In this document: positions 34,085-42,400 of the stretch, in pieces
Position numbering within the stretch: position 1 is the stretch's first letter
Layout of the letters: each line of letters begins with the position of its first letter
NCBI RefSeq assembly: GCF_001429545.1
Contig: NZ_LMSP01000034.1
Coordinates: forward strand, 406,691-467,444
DNA from: Paenibacillus sp. Soil787
GTDB taxonomy: Bacteria > Bacillota > Bacilli > Paenibacillales > NBRC-103111
Reading direction: 5' to 3'
DNA length: 60,754 nt
Made by a program: the position numbers and the translations under genes
Notes under the pieces: model-generated
The model's input: only the letters and a program-made list of their open reading frames with translations
Database searches by the model: none
What the model was told of the DNA's origin: nothing

Positions 34085-34366
34085 TTAAACGGTCGGCTGT
34101 TCTTGCTCCAAAGCATAACCTTGCGCGAAGCCAGTGCTGAAGCCCTCATTGTAGGCTTTATCGAAGGATGCATTATATTTTATTCTGCGGTGCTTGCTGA
34201 TTCTATGTCTTGTTCCCCGTCGGGACAATTTCGCATGACGGCCTGCCCGTAACTTTTTCTTCACAACTAGTTTCTTCTTTGGATGAATCTTACTTTGCGC
34301 AGCAGGTCTCTTTTTTCGGAGGGTTATTTTAAGCTTCAGCTTCCGCACTTTTATCTTTTTGATCAA
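34085..34366 (-). CDS. Very basic small protein with Gly-xxx-Gly motif
   Basis: 93 residues from a TTG with GAGGTG eight bases upstream. The first 65 residues are Lys/Arg-rich (KVRKLKLKITLRKKRP, SRRGTRHRISKHRRIK), and the end carries YNEGFSTGFAQGYALEQ with glycines every four residues. The same glycine spacing occurs at the N-terminus of both neighbouring CgeB proteins. I know no named family; highly basic proteins do occur in spore coats and crusts. The gene lies between a CgeB gene and the basic-tailed glycosyltransferase, and may help hold these enzymes on the spore surface (inference). Confidence 0.7.
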   Translation of the reverse strand: MIKKIKVRKLKLKITLRKKRPAAQSKIHPKKKLVVKKKLRAGRHAKLSRRGTRHRISKHRRIKYNASFDKAYNEGFSTGFAQGYALEQEQPTV

Positions 34367-34408
34367 TGTCCATGCACCTCAGCTTCCTTATCGTTAGGAC
34401 CGGCGTTC

Positions 34409-35551
34409 TCATCCTTGTTGTCCGAAAATAATAGCGAGCATGTTAGACAGCCTATTCGCATAGGTGTGATCTCGCATTGTACGATACAATCCTCGCATAG
34501 CTATTTGTTTGCGTTCTTCTTCGTGTGTCAAATAGTATTCCATCTTCTCTACCAGATCTTCTGGTGATGTATAGGTGACAATATCGTAATCCGGTGTATA
34601 AAAGTTAACCAAGTCGTCGCGTACATCTGTTAATTGAAGCACGCCGCAGCCGGATATCTCGAAAGTTCGCGGATTGGGGGAGGCACCAAGTATTTGCCGG
34701 CTGTTATTGTTATATGCCGGGTCATCATAGGCTCGGTGCATATTAATGACGATTTTGGCTCCATTATAAGCATTTGCTGTTTGCTCCGGCTGCATCCAGG
34801 TATTGAGCTGAATCTGAGGCGCAAGCAGCTTATAGTGCTTCAGACGCTCCCACCATATGCCTGAGATGAAGACCCGTTTGTTTGACAAATAGGAAGCCAG
34901 CCGATCAAACAACGCCACCCGGTTCCAATAGGCAGATCCGATGAAGCTGATATCCCGATGCATACCATGTGGAATAGGCTTTGGTCGAAACATATCCGGT
35001 TGAAAGGCAAGCGGTAAATAATGAACCTGAGGGCATCCCATTTCCTTATATAGCGACACGCAATTCACTTCCAACGTGAACATGAAATCGTAGTGGGTCG
35101 CATAAGAGACGGTATAGTCCGTGTAATAGGGGTCATCCGTAAGCCATATGGCCGTGCGGATGCCCATACTGCGAATCCGGTCCACCACATCTAGAGATAG
35201 ATTCATCCCATCTAGAACAATCATCAGATCGGGATGATAGTTTGCAGCAAGCGTTTCAAGTTTTGCCTCCGGTCTGCCGATACGAATCGGATCATTATCA
35301 CAATTCCCTATAATTAATTCACGGACTAATGGACGCAAGCTGCCAATAATCGCATGATCCAAGGGCTCGTAAGGAAATCCTTTACCTGACGTTACATACA
35401 GCACTCGCACATCCCAGACGGGGTTAGGTATCCGATCACGAATCGCTTTCTGAATGATAGCTTCACATTGCCCCAACCTAACTCCGTTGGAAAGGCCAGC
35501 TTCATAACCGTCCTTTTTTCCCTTTCTCGAGAACTTCTTATCTTTGGCCAT
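34409..35551 (-). CDS. CgeB family spore glycosyltransferase
   Basis: 380 residues. The CgeB-type GT-B fold is visible: WDVRVLYVTSGKGFPYEP, the middle stretch IWLTDDPYYTDYT, YLPLAFQPDMFRP, ISFIGSAYWNRVALFD and the donor-site end NPRTFEISGCGVLQLTDVR. CgeB of Bacillus subtilis acts in maturation of the outermost spore layer, and relatives are common in Paenibacillus spore glycan clusters. The N-terminal DGYEAGLSNGVRLGQC has a glycine every four residues, as in its paralogue 15 bases upstream. It is the clearest sign that this operon serves the spore. Confidence 0.88.
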   Translation of the reverse strand: MAKDKKFSRKGKKDGYEAGLSNGVRLGQCEAIIQKAIRDRIPNPVWDVRVLYVTSGKGFPYEPLDHAIIGSLRPLVRELIIGNCDNDPIRIGRPEAKLETLAANYHPDLMIVLDGMNLSLDVVDRIRSMGIRTAIWLTDDPYYTDYTVSYATHYDFMFTLEVNCVSLYKEMGCPQVHYLPLAFQPDMFRPKPIPHGMHRDISFIGSAYWNRVALFDRLASYLSNKRVFISGIWWERLKHYKLLAPQIQLNTWMQPEQTANAYNGAKIVINMHRAYDDPAYNNNSRQILGASPNPRTFEISGCGVLQLTDVRDDLVNFYTPDYDIVTYTSPEDLVEKMEYYLTHEEERKQIAMRGLYRTMRDHTYANRLSNMLAIIFGQQG

Positions 35552-35566
35552 CTTCTACACTCCTTT

Positions 35567-36670
35567 CTAGGCGAATACAATGTCCATCAGCTTGCCTAAT
35601 CGATCCACAAACGTATGTTCGTTCATCGTTCTTCGCAAGCCTCGTATCGCAATTCGCAGCCTATCCTCTTCATGTCTTAAGTAATGTTTCATCTTCTGGA
35701 TAAGCTCAGCCGAATTATGAAAGGTCTCGATATCATGACCGGGTGTATAATGCAGATCCAAATCGTGACGGTAATCTGTAATTTGCAGTGTACCGCACCC
35801 AGAAATCTCATACGTTCTCGGATTAATTGAATGGCCCGGGATATTTCTACTATTTTTGTTGTACACTTCATGATAGGTTTGGCGATGAACGTTAATGACA
35901 ATTTTGGCTCCGTTATAATACTTCACAGACTCTTCAATAGGGATCCATTGCAGCTTAATGCCCTTCTTTAGCAGCTCAAATCCCTCTAGTTGTTCCCATA
36001 ATCCCCCTGCAATCAGCACTTTTTTATCCGCTAAGTATGGGGTCAGCTCATTGAATAGGTCGATCCGGTTCGGAAACCCATTTCCAATAAAACAAATATC
36101 ACTTCGATATTCGGGACTAACATGCATAGGCTTAAAAACAGCCGTATTGACTGCCAAGGGTAAGTAATGGACCTGGTCACAACCAACTTCCCGATAGAAC
36201 GCTACACAGCTCAATTCATGTGTAAACACGTAATCATAGTGAGGAGCAAGGGTGGCCGTATGATCGGTAAAATAGGGGTCGTCAGCGAACCAAATTGCTG
36301 TACGTATGCCCATCTGTCTCACTTGATCGACATGGTCTGTGTGATCAGCCGGAAAGACATGAAGACCATTCATGACTAGCACAAGGTCCGGCCCAAGCTC
36401 TGCCGCCAAACGGAGCATGTCGACAGCAGTTGCTGTAAAAGCTTCTCGGACCGTTTGCCGCAGACCATGGGCAATTCCTTGGTCAATGGCATCGAAGCCT
36501 TGAATGATAAATAACACTCTGGCACCTCTGAGCGGTAAGGGGGCAGGTCTCATCGAGTCAGTAACAAATTGGCACCGCCCCATCCGGATGCCATGTTCTT
36601 TACCTTTCTGCAGTCCACGTTTTCTACCCATATACGGACCATACGGACGAGTAGCCATCGTTTTGCTCAT
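35567..36670 (-). CDS. CgeB family spore glycosyltransferase, second copy
   Basis: 367 residues, paralogue of the next gene (34409-35551). Shared marks are AIWFADDPYFTDHT, YLPLAVNTAVFKP, DICFIGNGFPNRIDLFN, NPRTYEISGCGTLQITDYR and the end RGLRRTMNEHTF. Its start RKRGLQKGKEHGIRMGRC shows the same glycine spacing. Two differing copies side by side suggest two acceptors or two sugars. The gene begins one base after the stop region of rmlD. Confidence 0.88.
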   Translation of the reverse strand: MSKTMATRPYGPYMGRKRGLQKGKEHGIRMGRCQFVTDSMRPAPLPLRGARVLFIIQGFDAIDQGIAHGLRQTVREAFTATAVDMLRLAAELGPDLVLVMNGLHVFPADHTDHVDQVRQMGIRTAIWFADDPYFTDHTATLAPHYDYVFTHELSCVAFYREVGCDQVHYLPLAVNTAVFKPMHVSPEYRSDICFIGNGFPNRIDLFNELTPYLADKKVLIAGGLWEQLEGFELLKKGIKLQWIPIEESVKYYNGAKIVINVHRQTYHEVYNKNSRNIPGHSINPRTYEISGCGTLQITDYRHDLDLHYTPGHDIETFHNSAELIQKMKHYLRHEEDRLRIAIRGLRRTMNEHTFVDRLGKLMDIVFA

Positions 36671-36671
36671 C

Positions 36672-37544
36672 TCACACCTTCTTTTCTATGACTGCCGGAT
36701 AAACATGGTCGATGTTCAAGAAGAAGTTCAGCGCCGATTTCCAATCTCTTATCGGGGTAAAGCCATTGTCAGCAATAGCTTTTTGAGCAAATGCCGAGTA
36801 CATCGGTCTTGCTGCAGGCAATGGAAACAAATCCGAATGAACAGGAATCAATGGAACATGCTCCATTTGAGCGATCTTCAAAATGTGCAAGGCGAATTCA
36901 TATCTAGAGCACACCCCTTGATTCGATGCGTGATAAATGCCGTACCTGTCCGTTTCAATCAGTTCTCGAAGAAAGATCGCCAGATCCAAACCATACGTGG
37001 GTGAGCCGAATTGATCATCTACAATGGACAGAGGTCCACCCGATCGTGCCTTTTCCAACACTTTGGTAACAAAGTTAGCTCCTTTGGTGCCATATAACCA
37101 AGACGTACGTACGACAAAATGCTTCGAGCAGGTCATTCTGACGAATTTCTCTCCAAGCAGCTTGGAATGACCGTATATATTGTTTGGATTGGTGATATCC
37201 CCCTCCTCATACGGGGTTTCCTTCGTTCCATCAAAGACATAGTCGGTACTCACATATACAAGCTTGGCACCGATTTTCTCGCAAGCCTTTGCAATGTGCA
37301 GGGCTCCCATAGCATTCACTTGATAGGCTAGCTCCGTCTCTACTTCCGCCTTATCGACATTCGTATAAGCAGCAGCATGTATAACAACATCCGGTCGCTC
37401 TTGTAGAAGGATGTCCATGACTTTCTTCTCATCGCTCACGTCAAATTGGTCTTTGCGCCAAGCGGATACTTCATGAACGAGGCCAAATACACGAATGAGA
37501 TCATAGCCGAGCTGTCCACCGGCTCCAGTAATGAATATTTTCAT
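36672..37544 (-). CDS. rmlD: dTDP-4-dehydrorhamnose reductase
   Basis: 290 residues. IFITGAGGQLGYDLIRVF, HAAAYTNVDKAE, VSTDYVFDGTKETPYEE and IYGHSKLLGEKFV with the catalytic Tyr-Lys pair are diagnostic of RmlD (rfbD, spsK). It reduces dTDP-4-dehydro-L-rhamnose to dTDP-L-rhamnose. Its ATG overlaps the rmlB stop by four bases. Its substrate needs the RmlC 3,5-epimerase, which I do not find in this window. Confidence 0.94.
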   Translation of the reverse strand: MKIFITGAGGQLGYDLIRVFGLVHEVSAWRKDQFDVSDEKKVMDILLQERPDVVIHAAAYTNVDKAEVETELAYQVNAMGALHIAKACEKIGAKLVYVSTDYVFDGTKETPYEEGDITNPNNIYGHSKLLGEKFVRMTCSKHFVVRTSWLYGTKGANFVTKVLEKARSGGPLSIVDDQFGSPTYGLDLAIFLRELIETDRYGIYHASNQGVCSRYEFALHILKIAQMEHVPLIPVHSDLFPLPAARPMYSAFAQKAIADNGFTPIRDWKSALNFFLNIDHVYPAVIEKKV

Positions 37545-38545
37545 GGAAGATCAGCTCCTGTATGGGCGCGATAAGATCCGTCAGCAATACGTGCACACCA
37601 TTCGTGTTCTTGCACATACCAATCCAGTGTCTTCTTTAGTCCCGCTTCAAATGAATAGGACGGTACCCAGCCCAGTTCACGGCGAATTTTGGTACTATCA
37701 ATCGCATACCGACGATCATGTCCAGGCCGATCAGATACGAAGTGGATCAAATCCTCCGATTTGTTAAGCAGCTTCAGAATGCTTTTGACAACCTCCAGAT
37801 TCGTTCGTTCATTTTGTCCGCCGATATTGTAAACCTCCCCAGGTACGCCATCCTCAATCACTCGTTCAATCGCTGAACAGTGGTCTTCCACATACAACCA
37901 ATCTCGTATATTCAATCCATCGCCATATATCGGAATCGGCTCATTGCGAAGGGCGTGAGTAATAATGAGTGGAATTAGCTTTTCAGGAAACTGACGAGGA
38001 CCATAATTATTAGAGCAACGAGTGATCACAGCCGGAAACCCATAGGTTTCATAGTAGGCTCTGACTAGCAGATCCGAACCTGCCTTACTCGCAGAATAAG
38101 GAGAATTCGGTGCTAATGGAGTCGTTTCGGTGAATGCGCCCTCGTCTCCAAGTGATCCATAAACCTCATCCGTCGAAATATGAATGAATTTCTTGACCTG
38201 ATGCTGTCTTGCTGCCTCCAATAAGCATTGTGTCCCTGCTACATTCGTAAGCACAAAGCTGCGCGGGTTATGAATGCTTCGATCCACATGGGATTCGGCG
38301 GCAAAATGGACAACAACGTCAACCCCGTGCTTCATCTGTTCGTTTATTAAAGCAGCCTGACCGATATCACCATATACAAACTGGTAACCAGCTTGCCCAT
38401 CTAGAGACCTCAGGTTATCCTTGTTTCCTGCATACGTAAGTAAATCAACATTTATTAAATGATCTTCCGGATGATTTTTTTTCCAATAATAAATAAAGTT
38501 ACTTCCAATAAATCCCATTCCGCCCGTAATAAGAATCACCGACAT
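37541..38545 (-). CDS. rmlB: dTDP-glucose 4,6-dehydratase
   Basis: 334 residues, full length. ILITGGMGFIGSNFIYYW, FAAESHVDRSIHNP, STDEVYGSLGDEG and PYSASKAGSDLLVRAYYETY are the RmlB signature (rfbB, spsJ). It makes dTDP-4-keto-6-deoxy-D-glucose. The start shares one base with the rmlA stop (TAATG), and the end overlaps rmlD by four bases, so all three are translationally coupled. Confidence 0.95.
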   Translation of the reverse strand: MSVILITGGMGFIGSNFIYYWKKNHPEDHLINVDLLTYAGNKDNLRSLDGQAGYQFVYGDIGQAALINEQMKHGVDVVVHFAAESHVDRSIHNPRSFVLTNVAGTQCLLEAARQHQVKKFIHISTDEVYGSLGDEGAFTETTPLAPNSPYSASKAGSDLLVRAYYETYGFPAVITRCSNNYGPRQFPEKLIPLIITHALRNEPIPIYGDGLNIRDWLYVEDHCSAIERVIEDGVPGEVYNIGGQNERTNLEVVKSILKLLNKSEDLIHFVSDRPGHDRRYAIDSTKIRRELGWVPSYSFEAGLKKTLDWYVQEHEWCARIADGSYRAHTGADLP

Positions 38546-39264
38546 CAGCTTTCCTCCTTCCTTACAAAAAGAGTAGCCTGAAAGAGAGATTCATGTGTCC
38601 CGGCATCAATCCACCATCCTGTAAAGAACCCATGAGTAAGCTTGCCCGCAGCTGCGTACACATTGTTCACATCGGTGATTTCCAGCTCGCCTCGTTTGGA
38701 AGGCGTTTGTTTATTAATAATGTCAAACACCGTAGAATCAAATAAATATATACCCGTAACCGCATAAGACGAGCTCGGATGATCCGGCTTTTCTTCGATC
38801 CGTTCAATGATGTCATTCTTCATCTTTGCAACACCATATCTTCTAGGATCAGCCACTTTCTTTAGAATGACCATCGCTCCATCTTTCTGCTTCTCGAAGG
38901 TGTCAATTATCGGAATTAATGAATCTTCAAATAAGTTATCACCCAGAAGAACGACGAATTTCTCACCCGTCAACACGAATTCCTTCGCTAGCGCCAGTGC
39001 CTGAGCGATTCCCCCGGCTTTATCTTGGAGCTTGTAGGTAAGACGGACACCAAACGTTTCACCACTGCCCAAGTATTCCAAATACAACCCTGCGGATTGT
39101 TTTCCCGTGACTAATAAAATATCTTGAATGCCAGCTTTGCATAATTTCTCGATGGCATATTGAATCATGGGTAATTCACCGACTGGAAGCAAATGTTTAT
39201 TGATGATGTTCGTCAGAGGACGCAAGCGGCTTCCCGTTCCTCCCGCCAGTACAACACCCTTCAC
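38545..39264 (-). CDS. rmlA: Glucose-1-phosphate thymidylyltransferase
   Basis: 239 residues from the GTG at 39264, served by AAAGGGG nine bases upstream; the open frame extends 60 codons further, but the RmlA fold begins exactly here (VKGVVLAGGTGSRLRPLT). NKHLLPVGELPMIQYAI, YKLQDKAGGIAQALALA, GDNLFED and FFTGWWIDAGTHESL follow. It belongs to the short RmlA type, like SpsI of B. subtilis. It starts the dTDP-rhamnose set and is the first gene of the long minus-strand operon that runs to 11475. Confidence 0.93.
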   Translation of the reverse strand: MKGVVLAGGTGSRLRPLTNIINKHLLPVGELPMIQYAIEKLCKAGIQDILLVTGKQSAGLYLEYLGSGETFGVRLTYKLQDKAGGIAQALALAKEFVLTGEKFVVLLGDNLFEDSLIPIIDTFEKQKDGAMVILKKVADPRRYGVAKMKNDIIERIEEKPDHPSSSYAVTGIYLFDSTVFDIINKQTPSKRGELEITDVNNVYAAAGKLTHGFFTGWWIDAGTHESLFQATLFVRKEES

Positions 39265-39414
39265 AAGACATACCCCTTTCCAAGCGTTATAATGGTGCAT
39301 ATCCACATCCACTTCTTTAATCATATGCTTTCGTGATATATGGAAATTGGACGAATACCCCTGATTCCAAAATTGGTCATTCAACCACACGAAAATAGTA
39401 CCGCTAAACAACAA
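39265..39414 (-). promoter_or_regulatory. Upstream region of the large glycan operon
   Basis: A 150-base non-coding stretch between the terminator of the giant repeat gene and rmlA must hold the operon promoter if that terminator works. It is AT-rich, with several CATA-type boxes (for example CATATGATTA on minus near 39322), but I see no promoter with both boxes well spaced. Confidence 0.3.
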
Positions 39415-39454
39415 AATACGGCTAGCTCGCAGTATCTGCGACACTAGCCGTTAT
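39415..39454 (-). terminator. Terminator after the giant repeat gene
   Basis: The stem ACGGCTAG...CTAGCCGT encloses a second stem CGCAG/CTGCG. On minus it is followed by TATTTTGTTGTTT. It lies 23 bases beyond the stop of the 1552-residue gene and separates it from the rmlA operon. Confidence 0.75.
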
Positions 39455-39476
39455 TAATCACCTGAACCCTCTTCAT

Positions 39477-42400
39477 TTACAACTTCTTGCCGATAGCTAT
39501 CCAATTCACGATACCTTGTTGATCTGGTGAAAACTTGGCACGCATAATAGACACTACCGCGTTTTCCATCGATTTTTGTTTCACAGATACATAGCAGGAC
39601 TGGTGATCCGTCATTGCCGTTAACACATAATTCTCATCCGCAAACTTCTCATCGAAGTGTAAGACCACTTCCATCATTTCATCCTGAGTTTCCATTTCAA
39701 AAGGAACGAGTCCAAACTGCTGCGTAATATTTTTTTGCGTACTTGGCGTCTGCAGGACATTTTCCGTTAATTTCGTTACGGAAAGCGATCCATCTGCAAT
39801 GTGCTCACTTCTTACAGCACTTGGTTTCAGCTTTGATCCGTCAATGCTGCTGCTCGCAATATGAAAGTTGCTAATAGCCGCATAGGCCAGTTTGCTGCCA
39901 TCAATACTGCCAACCGTCAGCTTCGATCCTTCCAACGCACCGTCTGCCAGATGGCTGCTATTCACTGCGCCAGAGGCCAACTTACTGCCATCTACGCTGC
40001 CAGCAGTCAGCTTCGATCCGTCTACGGAACCGGGTGCCAGATGACTGCTGTCCACCGCTCCAAACGCCAACTTACTGCTATCTACACTGCCAATAGCAAG
40101 CTTCGCTGCATCTACAGCGCCGTCCATCAGGTGCTCATTCCTGACCGCACCCTCTACCAATTTACTGCTATCCACACTGCCTGCCGTCAGCTTGTTACCA
40201 TCTACAGCGGCTTCAGCCAGATGCTCTTTCGTTACTGCGCCAACTGTAATCTTACTGCCATCTACACTGCCTGCGGCCAACTTCGAGCCTGACACAGCAT
40301 GATCAGCAAGGTGTTCACCACACACCGAGCCGCCCGCCAATATTCGACCGTTCACACTGTCATCAGCCAGCTTAGCCTCATCCACAGCACCGTCCGCCAG
40401 ATGTCTATTCGTAACTGCGCCTGCGATGAGCTTACTTCCATCCACGCTGCCAATAGTCAAATGATAGTTGCTTATGATGCCAGAGGCCAGCTTGCTGCCA
40501 TCAATACTTCCCGCAGCCAGCTTCGCGCCATACAATGCGCCATCAGCAAGGTGATCGCCGCTAACAGCTCCTGCGGTCAACTTACTGCCATCTACACTGC
40601 CTGCGGCCAGCTTAGCCCCATCGACAGCACCGTCGATAAGGTGAGCGTTGTTGACAGATGCAGCTGTCAGCTTCGTGCCATCTACACTTCCAGCGGCTAG
40701 CTTTGTAATATCCACGGCACCTTCCGCAAGATGAAAACCGCTAATCGACGCAGATACCAGCTTACTGCCATCCACACTGAACGGCGCCAGCTTGCCGCTT
40801 GTAATGCATCCGTCTCCCAAGTGCTCATTCGTAACTGCGCCTGCCAATAGCTTGCTGCTGTCCACACTGTTTGGAGCCAACTTTGAGGCATTAATGGATC
40901 CAGCAGCGATGTGATCGCTGTTCACAGCCCCAGTAACTAACTTGCTGCTGTCAACAATACCCGCAGCCAGCTTCGCACTCGTAACGGAGCCATCAATAAG
41001 GTGACCGCTGCCAACCGTTCCTAGAGCTAATTTACTACTTCCTACGCTGCTGTCTGCAAGCTTAGACCCATCCACTATGCCATTCGCTAAGTGTTCATTA
41101 TTTACAGCGCCTGCCGCCAGCTTCGATCCATCTACAACGCTATCAATGAGATGTTCCCGATAAATCGAACCCGCCACTAACTTAGTCCCATCCACACAAC
41201 CTGCTGCCAACTTCACACCATCTACAACACCGTCTGACAGATGCTCATTCCTTATTAAGCCCATTGTCAACTTACTGCTGTCTACGCTGCCTGTCGCCAG
41301 CTTCGCTCCATACACCGCATTGTCCGCTAGATGATAGTTACTAACAGCGCCAAGTATCAATTTGCTCCCGTCTACCGAATTCGCAGCAAGCTTATCATTA
41401 TCAACAGCACCATTGGCCAGGTGTTCCGTGTCAACAACCCCAAACCCTAGCTTTGCACCATCCACAGCGCCATCAGACAGATGTTTGCTCAATACTGATC
41501 CTAGAGACAGTTTCGTACTGTCTACGCTGCCCATTGCCAACTTCGAATTACTTACAGCACCATCCGATAAGTGCTCACTATTTATAGCAAGCGCTGAAAT
41601 TTTGGAATTCGTGATAACCCCGTCTGCCAAATGTCTTCCACTAAGCGCGCCGCTTACTAGCTTGCTGCCATGAATACTTTCATTAGCCAGTTTAGCCGCT
41701 GTAATCGCCCCATCAGCGATATGCTCACTATTGATGGCTTTCACTGAGATTTTGCGGCTAGTCACACTCGCATCTGCTAAGTTGGCTTCCATTACCGCTT
41801 GGTCTCCCAGTTTCTTCGTTGTGACTGCTCGATCCTGGAGTACCCAGGTCGATATGGATTCACCCTGCAAATGCTGGGTTCCAACCGCTCCGTTTGCCAG
41901 CTTCTCTTCTGTAACAGCTCCTAGAGCAAGTGTTTCAGAAGTGATCGATTGTTCGACAAGTTTACTTCCTTCCAGACTTCGGTCAGCGAAGATGCCAATA
42001 TTAATCGATCCTTGGGCTAAATGTTCGGACGTTATTGCACCTGGTTTAATGTGCAACCCATTAATAATATTCTCTTGTAAATGGCGAGCTTCTATAGACA
42101 TCGAGGCCATTTTGCTGCTCGTTACAGCTTCTTCCGCGATTTTACTCGTTGTAATGGTTTCATCTTGCATATGAGAGGTTGTAATGGCTTCCTCAGCTAT
42201 GTGTTCGCGTTGAACCCCCATCCAAGCAATTTGTTTCTCGCCGATTGCTTGATCTGCAACATGCTCCGAGCGAATCACATTTAACCCGATCTTATCCCCG
42301 GTAACAATCCCATTCTGAAGATGCTCTTTACCAATGGCCAGATGCGTGATGTGCTGACCAAGTACAGCTACTTCCTTCAAATGGATACTACTAATGATGC

